A stretch of DNA of 64,000 nucleotides from assembly GCF_023635005.1 (NCBI RefSeq), contig NZ_JAMLJM010000001.1:248001-312000 (forward strand), given 5' to 3'. The number at the start of each line of letters is the position of its first letter. Position 1 is the stretch's first letter. The notes beneath the pieces are model-generated. The model saw only the letters and a program-made list of their open reading frames with translations. It was not told the DNA's origin and ran no database searches. This DNA comes from Flavobacterium luminosum (lineage in GTDB: Bacteria > Bacteroidota > Bacteroidia > Flavobacteriales > Flavobacteriaceae). The position numbers and the translations under genes were made by a program. This document shows positions 32,577-42,033 of the stretch, in pieces.

Positions 32577-35500
32577 CTAAGCTTTATATTTTTCAATGTT
32601 ATCAAATTCCGGACGGTGTTTTCTTTCACGAGACCACATCAAATAGATTGCTGGAATCACAAATAAAGTCAGAGCCAAAGAAAAAAGTGTTCCTCCAACA
32701 ATTACAACTCCCATACCCATTCTACTTGTTGAAGCTGCTCCCAATGACAAAGCAATTGGAAGTGCTCCTAAAGCAATCGCTAAACTTGTCATTAAGATAG
32801 GACGCAAACGGGATTCTGAAGCTTCCAAAATGGCTTCATATTTAGATTTACCTTGTTCGCGAAGTTGATTAGCAAATTCAACAATTAAAATTCCGTTTTT
32901 GGTTACCAATCCGATAAGCATAACGGTCCCAATCTGACTGAAAATATTCCACGTTTGTCCGAACAACCACAACGAAAATAAAGCTCCAGCAACAGCCATC
33001 GGTACAGTTAAAATAATAATAAACGGATCGATAAAACTCTCAAATTGTGCTGCTAAAATCAAGAAAATCAACAACAATGCTAGTCCGAAAGCAAAAGATG
33101 TATTTGAGCTACTCTCCATGAAATCTCTAGATTCTCCACTCAAATCGGTCGTAAAAGAATCGTCTAAAACTTTTCCTTTAATACGTTCCATTGCTTCAAT
33201 TCCATCGCCAATACTTTTTCCAGGTGCTAAACCAGCAGAAACTGTAGCTGACATGTATCGGTTGTTATGGTATAATTGTGGTGGACTACTTTGCTCTTCC
33301 ATAGTCACAAGATTATCCAATTGAATCAACTCACCTTTATCACTTTTCACAAAAATAGACGTCAAATCCATCGGAGCATTACGGTCTTTTTTGTCAAACT
33401 GACCCATAACCTGATATTGTTTTCCATTCATCATGAAATAACCAAAACGTTGACCACTTAAGGATAACTGTAAGGTCTGAGCAACATCGATAACAGAAAC
33501 ACCTAAACTCTGCGCTTTTTCTCTGTCAATGGTCACATATACTTCTGGTTTGTTGAACTTCAAGTTTACATCAGAATTTGAAAAAGTAGGATCGTTAGAA
33601 ACCTCCTCCATGAATTGAGGAATTTTTTCCTGTAATTTTTTAAAATTTGGAGCCTGAATTACAAACTGAATTGGCAATCCACCTCTTCTATTCACCGCAA
33701 TTGTTGGCGATTCTGAAATCGAAACTTTTGCTTCAGCATATTGTTTAGTCCACTTAGTCAAGCCTTCTGCAATTTCTTTTTGAGATCTTTCTCTTTCATC
33801 GGGCTGAACCAACGCGATTCGAGCAAAACCACTATTAACTGAAGATGAACCAAAACCAGGTGAAGTTACAATTAAACTCACCTTTTTTTCAGGGATAGAA
33901 TCATTGATTAACTCTGTCAACTCATTCATGAATCGGTCCATATAGTCATAAGAAGCACCTTCTGGAGCGGTTACTCTAGCGCTAATGAAACTACGGTCGT
34001 CGTAAGGAGCTGTTTCTTTTTGAAGTACGTTAAAGAATAAATAAATCAGACCAAAACAAGCAATCAGGATAGGAAAACTTAACCATTTCTTTTTCATGAA
34101 TCCTGACAACGCTTCGGCATAAGAGGAATTCATTTTTTGGAAAAATGGTTCAGTAAGTTCATACATTCTCGATTTCTTTTGTTCTCCAGCCTTCATTAAA
34201 TAAGCATTTAACATAGGAGTTAAGGTCAGCGACACAAAGGCTGAAATTAATACTGCCGCACCTATGACGACACCGAATTCTCTAAATAAACGTCCTACGA
34301 ATCCTTCTAGGAAAATCACTGGTAAGAATACAGCAGCTAATGTAATTGAGATCGATATTACTGCGAAAAAAATCTCATTAGAACCCTTAATCGCTGCCTC
34401 TATAGGAGTCATGCCCTCTTCTACTTTCTTAAATATATTCTCCGTTACAACAATACCATCATCTACCACAAGACCTGTAGCCAAAACAATAGCCAAGAGA
34501 GTCAATACATTAATGGAAAAACCAAAAATGTACATAATGAAGAAAGTGGCAATCAATGATACTGGGATATCGATTAATGGACGAAACGCGATTGCCCAAT
34601 CACGGAAGAAGAAATAAATGATTAGTACCACCAAAATGATCGACAACAATAATGTTTCGGCTACCTCTAAAACCGCTTTCTTTACGAAAACCGTATTGTC
34701 TATGGCGATATTCAATTTGAAATCTTTTGGTAAATCTTTTTGTAACTGATCGTATTGTTCATAAAACTTCTCAGCAATATCCAAATAATTGGTCCCCGGT
34801 TGCGGAATGATAGACATACCAATCATTGGCTGACCTGAATCAGACAATTTAGTTTCTAAGTTTTCTGCTTCAAGAGCTGCTTTACCCACATCACTCAATC
34901 GGACGATTTTTTCACCTTCCGCTTTAATGATAATATTATCAAACTCTTCTTCAGTAGAAAGATTCCCAATTGTTTTTACGGTTAATTCTGTATTAGCTCC
35001 CGTCAGTTTTCCTGAAGGCAACTCCACATTTTGTTTGTTAAGTGCGTTTCTAACATCGGCTACCGTACATCCGTATGAAGCTAATTTTACAGGATCTATC
35101 CACAAACGCATAGCGTATTTTCGTTGACCCCATATTTGAACACTACTTACCCCAGGAATAGATTGTAATCGTTGAGACAATACATTATCTGCATAATCGG
35201 TTAGTTCCAGAACATTCTTATTATCACTCTGAACCGTCATAGTAATAATAGGCTCTGAATCTGCATCCGCTTTAGAAACCACAGGTGGCGCGTCGATATC
35301 TTGCGGTAAACTTCTCACCGCTTGAGACACTTTATCTCGAACATCGTTCGCTGCCTCTTCAAGGTCTTTATCTAAGTTGAACTCTACGGTAATGTTACTT
35401 CTTCCTTGGCTACTAGAAGAAGATATGTTTCGAATTCCATCAACAGAATTGATTGCTTTTTCAAGAGGTTCTGTAATTTGGGATTCAATAATATCTGCAT

Positions 35501-35663
35501 TGGCTCCTGAATAATTGGTTTGAACCGAAATTTGTGCTGGGTCTATAGAAGGATATTCTCGTACCCCCAAAAAGGTGTATCCGATAATCCCGAAAAGTAC
35601 CAACATTAAATTGAGTACAATCGTTAGAACCGGTCTTTTTATACTTAAAGTAGATAAACTCAT
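32577..35663 (-). CDS. RND (HAE1) efflux pump inner-membrane permease
   Basis: 1028-residue proton-driven drug exporter of the AcrB/MexB type. Twelve helices and two large periplasmic loops are apparent. N-terminal LSIKRPVLTIVLNLMLVLFG, the helix-4 proton-relay pair in LATGLVVDDGIVVTENIF, and the second-half signature SRLRPILMTSLAIALGALP are present. No frameshift. It is preceded by the membrane-fusion adaptor (3 bases) and followed by TolC (4 bases), so a complete pump is encoded in one transcript. The substrate range cannot be told from sequence. Confidence 0.96.
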   Translation of the reverse strand: MSLSTLSIKRPVLTIVLNLMLVLFGIIGYTFLGVREYPSIDPAQISVQTNYSGANADIIESQITEPLEKAINSVDGIRNISSSSSQGRSNITVEFNLDKDLEEAANDVRDKVSQAVRSLPQDIDAPPVVSKADADSEPIITMTVQSDNKNVLELTDYADNVLSQRLQSIPGVSSVQIWGQRKYAMRLWIDPVKLASYGCTVADVRNALNKQNVELPSGKLTGANTELTVKTIGNLSTEEEFDNIIIKAEGEKIVRLSDVGKAALEAENLETKLSDSGQPMIGMSIIPQPGTNYLDIAEKFYEQYDQLQKDLPKDFKLNIAIDNTVFVKKAVLEVAETLLLSIILVVLIIYFFFRDWAIAFRPLIDIPVSLIATFFIMYIFGFSINVLTLLAIVLATGLVVDDGIVVTENIFKKVEEGMTPIEAAIKGSNEIFFAVISISITLAAVFLPVIFLEGFVGRLFREFGVVIGAAVLISAFVSLTLTPMLNAYLMKAGEQKKSRMYELTEPFFQKMNSSYAEALSGFMKKKWLSFPILIACFGLIYLFFNVLQKETAPYDDRSFISARVTAPEGASYDYMDRFMNELTELINDSIPEKKVSLIVTSPGFGSSSVNSGFARIALVQPDERERSQKEIAEGLTKWTKQYAEAKVSISESPTIAVNRRGGLPIQFVIQAPNFKKLQEKIPQFMEEVSNDPTFSNSDVNLKFNKPEVYVTIDREKAQSLGVSVIDVAQTLQLSLSGQRFGYFMMNGKQYQVMGQFDKKDRNAPMDLTSIFVKSDKGELIQLDNLVTMEEQSSPPQLYHNNRYMSATVSAGLAPGKSIGDGIEAMERIKGKVLDDSFTTDLSGESRDFMESSSNTSFAFGLALLLIFLILAAQFESFIDPFIIILTVPMAVAGALFSLWLFGQTWNIFSQIGTVMLIGLVTKNGILIVEFANQLREQGKSKYEAILEASESRLRPILMTSLAIALGALPIALSLGAASTSRMGMGVVIVGGTLFSLALTLFVIPAIYLMWSRERKHRPEFDNIEKYKA

Positions 35664-35666
35664 AAC

Positions 35667-36731
35667 TTAAGACTTGATGTTAACTTTTACCGGAGATTCT
35701 TCTTTTAGAGTCATAACTCCGCTGGTTAATAGTGTATCACCCACTTTTAAGCCCGAAATTACCAACGCTTCTTTGTCAGTTCGAGCTCCTGTTTCAACCA
35801 TAACTTCTTTTGCCATTCCGTTTACAGAAATAAACACTTTTTTACCGTTTTGTACCGGAATTAAAGCTTCGGTTGGCACCAAAATAGCATCATTGATTTT
35901 ATCTAGTGGTAAAGAAACATTTGCAAAAGTTCCTGGGATTAATTTTCCATTCGGATTTTGCGCAATAGCTCTCATCTTTAAGGTTCTAGTAGTCTCTTCG
36001 ATCTCTGGTTCTATGGCATAAACTTTTGCAGAATACACTTCCTTACCTCCAGATATGGTAAAACTAAGAACTGATCCCACTTTCATTTGTGCTGCATATT
36101 TTTCAGGAATAGAAAAGGTAATTTTTACCTGACTGGTATTTACCAAATTGGCAATCACTGTCGTTGGTGTAACATAAGTCCCTTTAGAAATAGAACGTAA
36201 ACCTATTTTCCCAGAAAATGGAGCGCGAACAGAAGTCTTGGCAATTTGCGCTTGAATAAGTTGCGTTTGAGCCTGAGCCGAACGAAAATCGGCACTAGCA
36301 ATATCGTATTCTTCTTGGCTTATCGCTTCTTTTTGCAATAACAGTTTCGCTCTTCTTTCATTTTCAGAAGCTAGAGCTTGTTTCGTTTTAGCTTGTGAAA
36401 GTTGAGCTCTTAATTCTAAATCGTTAATTTTCAACAATAGCTGTCCTTTGGAAACATAACTTCCTTCTTGAAAATTGATACTTTCTACAACTCCTGAAAC
36501 CTCACTTCGAACTTCAATTTGTTCGTTAGCCTCAATAGAACCTGAAAGCGATAAATTATCTGAAAAAACTTGAGATTTTAAAACTATTCCGGTAACTTTT
36601 GTTGGCTTTTTATCGCCTTTACCTTTTTCTTTTCCTCCTTCTTCTTTGCTACTATTAGCGGTTATTCTATAAAAAATCATTCCGCCTATAACAACAGCCA
36701 GAAGAAAATAAATGATATGTTTTAATTTCAT
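35667..36731 (-). CDS. RND efflux periplasmic adaptor (membrane fusion protein)
   Basis: 354 residues linking the pump to TolC. N-terminal helix (IIYFLLAVVIGGMIFYRI) anchors it in the inner membrane; a charged GGKEKGKGDKKPTK linker follows. The lipoyl halves (EVRSEVSGVVESINFQEGSYVSKGQLLLKI and its partner KTSVRAPFSGKIGLRSI) flank a coiled-coil hairpin (about 110-170), then beta-barrel and membrane-proximal domains. No lipoprotein cysteine is seen. It is the first gene of the operon; a TAGTTTTG box lies 44 bases upstream of the ATG. No regulator gene is adjacent. Confidence 0.95.
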   Translation of the reverse strand: MKLKHIIYFLLAVVIGGMIFYRITANSSKEEGGKEKGKGDKKPTKVTGIVLKSQVFSDNLSLSGSIEANEQIEVRSEVSGVVESINFQEGSYVSKGQLLLKINDLELRAQLSQAKTKQALASENERRAKLLLQKEAISQEEYDIASADFRSAQAQTQLIQAQIAKTSVRAPFSGKIGLRSISKGTYVTPTTVIANLVNTSQVKITFSIPEKYAAQMKVGSVLSFTISGGKEVYSAKVYAIEPEIEETTRTLKMRAIAQNPNGKLIPGTFANVSLPLDKINDAILVPTEALIPVQNGKKVFISVNGMAKEVMVETGARTDKEALVISGLKVGDTLLTSGVMTLKEESPVKVNIKS

Positions 36732-36774
36732 AACGAGTAAGTATAGTTATATCTATTTTAAATGGATTACTCAA

Positions 36775-36782
36775 CAAAACTA
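36775..36782 (-). promoter_or_regulatory. -7 box of the RND efflux operon
   Basis: TAGTTTTG on the minus strand, an exact TAnnTTTG, predicting a leader of about 40 bases. No TTG is seen at the standard distance, so an activator may be needed. Confidence 0.5.
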
Positions 36783-36869
36783 CTTGGAAAAATTTAGTTC
36801 TCTTAAACGATTAGATTTTATTTAACATTATATTAGCAATCACTTTTGACTTCCTGAAATGAATTTACC

Positions 36870-37727
36870 TCATGAGATAAAATGATTTTCATTATAATTA
36901 ATCATTCTTTTAACTTGTGTGTATATTTCAGGAAATTGTGCTTTCATTGGCTCAGGAGATTCGAAAAAGTGTTCTAAAAGTACCGCTACAAATTCAAATT
37001 GGTTTTCGTAAGCATACTCCCTTAACATTCCTGAAGCTATAAGTTTGTGTTTTAAGTCTTCGTTTTGTAAGATTACAAATAAGCTTTGTAAAGATTCTTT
37101 AAAAAGAACCGTTTTAAAAGATATTATTTTTTTAGATTCGATATGTAAGGTATGCGTAAATTCATGCAAACCTAAATTCAAATTATCATTGGTAATACTG
37201 ATGCCTTCATGGAAATGTTTCCAAGAAAAAATAACACATCGTTTCATAGGATTGAACTCTCCTTTATGGTATTGTTCGGATATTTCTGAAAAATATATAT
37301 CAGGATAGATTACAATTGAATCAAACATCCGATTGAAATAGTGTCTTTGTCCAAAAGTTAGTTTTACATAAACCCCTGCAATCAATATTTTCATCTCGTC
37401 TGTAATATCGACTCCTCGACCTTCGAAATGATATTTCTTAACAAATTTCACAACTCTATGTTCGAAATAGTTTTGGTATTTAGGTTTTAATCGATTGTAG
37501 AAAGTAAAATTCTGAATTAACAAGTCTCGTTGATACGGTTTTACTTTTCTGGGAAACCAATGGGTATAAACAATGAGTGGTTTTTTGGTGGTTCTGATAT
37601 ACATTACTTCTACAACCTGTAAGAAATAAATAAAGAAAAAAAATCCGAAGACAATTAGTAAAATTGAAGCAACAATAGCGTCATTTTTAAATTGCTCTTC
37701 AGTGGAGTAAGCATGTAATGAAAACAT
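36870..37727 (-). CDS. MtfA-like zinc peptidase family protein
   Basis: 285 residues. One membrane helix near the front (about 17-35, VASILLIVFGFFFFIYFL), then a cytosolic MtfA (DgsA anti-repressor)-type domain. Zinc-binding H-E-x-x-H is seen in LGLHEFTHTLH, and a downstream glutamate in ENQFEFVAVLLEHFFE is the likely third ligand. E. coli MtfA is a soluble peptidase acting on the Mlc system; the membrane helix here is a difference common in Bacteroidetes homologues. The ATG at 37727 is preferred over a TTG at 37781. Stand-alone gene; substrate unknown. Confidence 0.88.
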   Translation of the reverse strand: MFSLHAYSTEEQFKNDAIVASILLIVFGFFFFIYFLQVVEVMYIRTTKKPLIVYTHWFPRKVKPYQRDLLIQNFTFYNRLKPKYQNYFEHRVVKFVKKYHFEGRGVDITDEMKILIAGVYVKLTFGQRHYFNRMFDSIVIYPDIYFSEISEQYHKGEFNPMKRCVIFSWKHFHEGISITNDNLNLGLHEFTHTLHIESKKIISFKTVLFKESLQSLFVILQNEDLKHKLIASGMLREYAYENQFEFVAVLLEHFFESPEPMKAQFPEIYTQVKRMINYNENHFIS

Positions 37728-37825
37728 TAAAATCAAGTGTTTTATAAATATAATAAAGAACCCTTCACTGGAATTAAACAATTATTGTTTCAGGAAACAA
37801 AAAACACCTAACTTTTGAGAAAAAA

Positions 37826-37882
37826 CAAAAAACACTACAAACTTTTCTCAATAGTTTAAAAACAAATTTAATATGTAGTGTT
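37826..37882 (-). terminator. Terminator of the tRNA-Arg transcript
   Basis: AACACTACA (37831-37839) pairs with TGTAGTGTT (37874-37882) around a 34-base loop; on the minus strand it is followed by TTTTTGTTTTTT. The loop is long, but the stem is perfect and the position fits. Confidence 0.65.
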
Positions 37883-37888
37883 AATTAG

Positions 37889-37962
37889 TGACCGCGGAGG
37901 GATTCGAACCCCCAACCCTCAGAGCCGAAATCTGATATTCTATCCAGTTGAACTACGCAGCC
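37889..37962 (-). tRNA. tRNA-Arg(UCG)
   Basis: A 74-nt cloverleaf on the minus strand. Acceptor GGCTGCG pairs with CGCGGTC (two G-U pairs), anticodon stem TCAGA/TCTGA with loop TTTCGGC, giving anticodon UCG for codon CGA. The T arm is GGGGG-TTCGAAT-CCCTC and the discriminator base is A. CCA is not encoded. It starts 35 bases after the yqeY stop and may share its transcript. Confidence 0.93.
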
Positions 37963-37997
37963 TTGTAGAGAAAATATCTTTCTCTATCTATATTGTA

Positions 37998-38447
37998 TTA
38001 TGACAATAATTTTTTAACGATGTTAGATATCGTTTTTCCATCGGCTTGTCCTGCCAAAACTTTAGAAGCAGCACCCATTACCTGTCCCATGGCTGCCATT
38101 CCTGAAAAACCACCTTCTGCAATAATTTTTGCTACAGCCGCTTCAACTTCGGCTTCCGATAATTGAGCAGGTAAGAATTTTTCAATTACCGCAACTTGTG
38201 CCAACTCTGGTTCTGCCAAATCCGGACGATTTTGCTCTGTGTAAATATTAGCACTGTCTTTACGTTGTTTTACCAAACGCTGTAACAATTTAATTTCTTC
38301 ATCAGCAGAAAGTTCTTCTTTGGCTCCGCTTTCGGTTTGTGCTAACAAAATAGCCGATTTGATAGCTCTTAATGCCTCTAATGCAACAGTATCTTTTGCT
38401 TTCATGGCGTTTTTCATTTCATCCATGATTTGTGCTGATAAGCTCAT
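37998..38447 (-). CDS. yqeY: GatB/YqeY domain protein
   Basis: 149-residue cytosolic protein equal to the tail domain of the GatB subunit of glutamyl-tRNA amidotransferase: LSAQIMDEMKNAMKAKD, LRAIKSAILLAQTE, and the end with KIIAEGGFSGMAAMGQVMGAAS and DGKTISNIVKKLL. In GatB this domain contacts tRNA; the role of the free protein is not known. It lies downstream of ftsZ, a common Bacteroidetes order, but a terminator after ftsZ separates them. The tRNA-Arg gene follows. Confidence 0.95.
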   Translation of the reverse strand: MSLSAQIMDEMKNAMKAKDTVALEALRAIKSAILLAQTESGAKEELSADEEIKLLQRLVKQRKDSANIYTEQNRPDLAEPELAQVAVIEKFLPAQLSEAEVEAAVAKIIAEGGFSGMAAMGQVMGAASKVLAGQADGKTISNIVKKLLS

Positions 38448-38540
38448 ATCTTTAAAATTTTAGGCGTAGATCGTGTAATTATCAAGACCTACGAAACAAT
38501 TATTAATTCAAACTTCTGATTGAAAAATCAGAATGCAAAG

Positions 38541-38579
38541 TTAAAAAATAACCCGAAAAATCGAGAGAAATTTCGGGTT
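38541..38579 (-). terminator. Terminator at the end of the dcw cluster
   Basis: Stem AACCCGAAA (38550-38558) with TTTCGGGTT (38571-38579), loop of 12, followed on the minus strand by ATTTTTTAA. It is 24 bases past the ftsZ stop. Confidence 0.88.
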
Positions 38580-38602
38580 GTTTATATATTATTCTAATTT
38601 TA

Positions 38603-40567
38603 TTAATCTACGTTGTCGTGCAAGAAAGAATTATTAGAGCGTAATTGTACTTCGTCATTTCCATCTAATCCTAAAGACATTCTTGATTGGTTATTTTGAA
38701 TAGGATTTTGCGTTACATCGATTCCCATTCGTTTATAAGCCGGTACTTTCTCGTACTCATCGACACGAGCGGCGTTGTTATGAAATTTATAATTAAATTC
38801 TTTCATCTTACGGCGACGCTCCTCTGCTCTTAATTTCAACGATTCTTCAATAGACATTTCTGTTGGAGAAATCATTTCGTTAGCAATTGGCTGCGAGATA
38901 GGCTGTGTAAACGCTGGAGTTTCAACATGCTTTATCGTGATGTTTAATTCTTCCGGTGTTTTTTCTACCACTGACTCTACCTTCTTCGCCTGAACAAATT
39001 GATCTTCTTTTTGCATGTATTCCTCCAAAGAATGACGGATTACACCATTTTGAGCTACTTCAGTTACTGGAACAAAATGCACCGCTTCGTTCACTTTAAT
39101 ATCTCTGATTTCATTAGTCAAATCGAAAACCAAACGTTCCGTATTGATTTTTGGCTCTTCTGTTTTTGCAATCGGCAAATCAAATGTAAATGAAATCTGC
39201 TCTTGTTCTGCCTTTACAAATTGAGGTTCTACCACGACCATTTCTCTTACTTGAGGAGGTGTAAAATAAAACTCGTTTTCTTTTACTTGGTTGGCAGAAA
39301 CGATTTCGAAAGTTACATCCAAATCCTTGATAAACTCAGTTGTTGGAACTAAATCCATAGAAAAAGAAGGCGCTGTTACATTTGGGGTCGCGTTTTCTTC
39401 CTCTAAAGAAAAGATTATTTTATCTTCAACTACCGGTGCAGCAGGAGCAGCTGGTGTTACTGGCGTTGAAAAATCGAAGCCTTTTGCTTCAAAACTTTGC
39501 GTCAGGTTTTGCACCAATTTTTGCTCATCTTCTAGTGAGTGAATGATTTTTTTAGGTTCCGTATTCACAATTTCTGCTTGTTGTTCAACACAGAAACCTG
39601 TAGCAATAATAGTAACAGCAACTTTATCTCCAAGACTTTCATCTTCACCAACTCCCATGATAATATTGGCGTTGAATCCGGCTTCGGCCTGAATATGATC
39701 ATTAATTTCGCCGATTTCGTCGATAGTAATTTCATTGGTACCGGAAACGATAAGCAACAATACGTTTTTAGCACCAGTAATTTTATTATCATTTAACAAT
39801 GGAGAATCTAGAGCAGAAACAATAGCTTCTTTGGCTCTGTTTTCTCCTTCTGCCATAGCGGAACCCATAATAGCCGTACCTGAATCTGCTAAAACTGTTT
39901 TAGCATCTTTCAAGTCGATATTTTGAGTGTAATGATGAGTTATCACTTCTGCTATTCCACGAGAGGCAGTAGCTAACACTTCATCCGCTTTAGAAAAGCC
40001 AGCTTTGAAACCAAGATTTCCGTAAACCTCTCTTAATTTATTATTGTTGATTACGATTAACGAATCTACTTGTCTTCTTAATTTTTCAATTCCAAGCAAT
40101 GCTTGCTCAGAACGTATTTTCCCTTCAAACTGGAATGGCATAGTTACTATACCTACAGTAAGAATTTCTTTTTCTTTAGCTAATTGTGCAATTACCGGAG
40201 CAGCACCTGTACCGGTACCCCCACCCATACCTGCAGTGATAAAAACCATTTTAGTATTGCTGTCTAGCATCTTTTCAATGTCTTCAATGCTTTCCAGCGC
40301 AGCTTGTTGTCCTACATCAGGATTAGCACCAGCCCCTAAGCCTTCCGTTAAATTAGCTCCTAACTGAATCTTATTAGGTACGGCACTATTTTGTAATGCT
40401 TGAGAATCGGTATTACAAACAATAAAATCTACCCCTTTGATTCCTTGTTTAAACATGTGGTTGATCGCGTTGCTTCCGCCGCCACCAACGCCAATAACTT
40501 TAATCACATTCGATTGGCTTTTAGGCAAGTCGAATGCTATGTTTCCAAATTCTGAGTTGCTTTCCAT
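38603..40567 (-). CDS. ftsZ: Cell division protein FtsZ, long-tailed
   Basis: Tubulin-like GTPase that forms the division ring. The globular part (about 18-330) has the GTP loop G115-GGTGTG-121 and the T7 loop QNIDLKDAKTVLADSG. The rest, more than 300 residues, is a variable linker rich in Glu, Pro and Val. Near the end, VPAYKR (608-613) resembles the C-terminal core that binds FtsA in other bacteria (IPAFLR type), but 41 more residues follow, ending SFLHDNVD. E. coli FtsZ has 383 residues, this one 654; a long tail is usual in Flavobacteriia. Last gene of the dcw cluster. Confidence 0.98.
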   Translation of the reverse strand: MESNSEFGNIAFDLPKSQSNVIKVIGVGGGGSNAINHMFKQGIKGVDFIVCNTDSQALQNSAVPNKIQLGANLTEGLGAGANPDVGQQAALESIEDIEKMLDSNTKMVFITAGMGGGTGTGAAPVIAQLAKEKEILTVGIVTMPFQFEGKIRSEQALLGIEKLRRQVDSLIVINNNKLREVYGNLGFKAGFSKADEVLATASRGIAEVITHHYTQNIDLKDAKTVLADSGTAIMGSAMAEGENRAKEAIVSALDSPLLNDNKITGAKNVLLLIVSGTNEITIDEIGEINDHIQAEAGFNANIIMGVGEDESLGDKVAVTIIATGFCVEQQAEIVNTEPKKIIHSLEDEQKLVQNLTQSFEAKGFDFSTPVTPAAPAAPVVEDKIIFSLEEENATPNVTAPSFSMDLVPTTEFIKDLDVTFEIVSANQVKENEFYFTPPQVREMVVVEPQFVKAEQEQISFTFDLPIAKTEEPKINTERLVFDLTNEIRDIKVNEAVHFVPVTEVAQNGVIRHSLEEYMQKEDQFVQAKKVESVVEKTPEELNITIKHVETPAFTQPISQPIANEMISPTEMSIEESLKLRAEERRRKMKEFNYKFHNNAARVDEYEKVPAYKRMGIDVTQNPIQNNQSRMSLGLDGNDEVQLRSNNSFLHDNVD

Positions 40568-40650
40568 ACTATTTGGTTTTTTAGTTTTTTTTCAAATCTT
40601 AAAAGACGTGAATATTATCTTATTATTGTGTTACTATCGACAATTTAGAT

Positions 40651-42027
40651 TTACTCTGCATTGTCTAAAAAATCTTTAATTTTATCTATATACTTATCAA
40701 AAAACGATTTTCGAATGGTCTTTTCAGTCGATTTCGATTCTTCATTTTTGGCTTCTTCAATAGCCTTTTGTGCTTCTTGATCTATTAATTCTTGCTCTTC
40801 TACAGATGGCTTTTGAACTAAAACCGGTTCCGGAATGTAATCTTCTTTAGGAATAGCACTAACAGTATTATTTCGAACACTATTCATTACTAATCCAACT
40901 GCGGTAGCATATAGCGGACTTGAAATTTCTTCGTTAGAATTTCCTGCCAAATGCTCATTCGGATAACCAATACGAGTATCCATACCCGTAATATATTCTA
41001 CCAATTGCTTGATATGTTTTAGTTGCGCACCTCCACCTGTCAGCACAATTCCGGCTATGAGTTTCTTACGAGGATCCTCATGTCCGTAAGCTTTAATTTC
41101 GGTATAAACTTGTTCGATAATTTCGACCACACGAGCATGAATAATTTTAGATAAATTTTTCAGTGAAATCTCTTTAGGATCTCTACCTCGTAAACCAGGA
41201 ATAGAAACAATTTCATTGTCTTTATTCTCCCCTGGCCAAGCAGAACCAAACTTAGTTTTAAGTAATTCTGCCTGTTTCTCTATAATAGAACAACCTTCCT
41301 TAATATCTTCTGTAATTACATTTCCACCAAAAGGTACTACCGCCGTGTGACGAATAATTCCGTCTTTGAAAATTGCCAAATCTGTTGTACCTCCACCTAT
41401 ATCAATCAAGGCAACCCCAGCTTCTTTTTCTTCTTGACTCAACACGGCATCTGCAGAAGCTAATGGCTCTAAAGTCAATCCTGACAAATCTAAGCCTGCA
41501 CTTTTTATACATCTTCCTACATTTCGGATGGAAGAAGCTTGTCCCACTACAACATGAAAACTCGCTTCTAATCTAGCACCATACATCCCAATTGGTTCTT
41601 TAATTTCGGATTGCCCATCGATTTTGAATTCTTGTGGCAATACGTGAATAATTTCTTCGCCGGGTAACATGGCTAATTTTTGAACCTGATTGATCAGTAT
41701 ATCGATATCTTTTTCGCTAATCACCTCTTCGGGATTAGGTCTTGAAATATAATCGCTATGTTGAATGCTACGGATATGCTGTCCTGCAATTCCCACTACA
41801 ACATCTTTGATTTTAAAACCAGAATCTTCTTCTGCTAAATTAATTGCTTCCTGAATGGACTGAATAGTTTGTGTGATATTGTTTACCACACCTCGAGCCA
41901 CGCCAAGACTTTTAGACTTACCCATGCCTAAAATCTCCAGCTTTCCATACTCATTTTTCTTACCGATCATTGCTACGATTTTTGTCGTACCTAGATCAAG
42001 CCCCACTGCTATTCTTTCTCTTTCCAT
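40651..42027 (-). CDS. ftsA: Cell division protein FtsA
   Basis: Actin-like ATPase that ties FtsZ to the membrane. 458 residues: phosphate-1 motif GLDLGTTKIVAMIG, SHS2/1C domain (about 85-165), phosphate-2 VALIDIGGGTTDLAIF, adenosine motif GIVLTGGGAQLKH. After a charged linker (about 400-435, VEEQELIDQEAQKAI), it ends in an amphipathic membrane-targeting helix (SFFDKYIDKIKDFLDNAE). The gap to ftsZ is 83 bases, the largest inside the cluster, so a secondary ftsZ promoter there is possible, but I see no clear one. Confidence 0.97.
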   Translation of the reverse strand: MERERIAVGLDLGTTKIVAMIGKKNEYGKLEILGMGKSKSLGVARGVVNNITQTIQSIQEAINLAEEDSGFKIKDVVVGIAGQHIRSIQHSDYISRPNPEEVISEKDIDILINQVQKLAMLPGEEIIHVLPQEFKIDGQSEIKEPIGMYGARLEASFHVVVGQASSIRNVGRCIKSAGLDLSGLTLEPLASADAVLSQEEKEAGVALIDIGGGTTDLAIFKDGIIRHTAVVPFGGNVITEDIKEGCSIIEKQAELLKTKFGSAWPGENKDNEIVSIPGLRGRDPKEISLKNLSKIIHARVVEIIEQVYTEIKAYGHEDPRKKLIAGIVLTGGGAQLKHIKQLVEYITGMDTRIGYPNEHLAGNSNEEISSPLYATAVGLVMNSVRNNTVSAIPKEDYIPEPVLVQKPSVEEQELIDQEAQKAIEEAKNEESKSTEKTIRKSFFDKYIDKIKDFLDNAE

Positions 42028-42033
42028 ACCGTA

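Noticed and set aside
34264..34617. 117-codon plus-strand frame inside the RND pump gene
   Set aside because: Antisense shadow of the conserved pump; no promoter and no plausible protein features.
40044..40367. 107-codon plus-strand frame inside ftsZ
   Set aside because: Antisense shadow of the ftsZ GTPase region.
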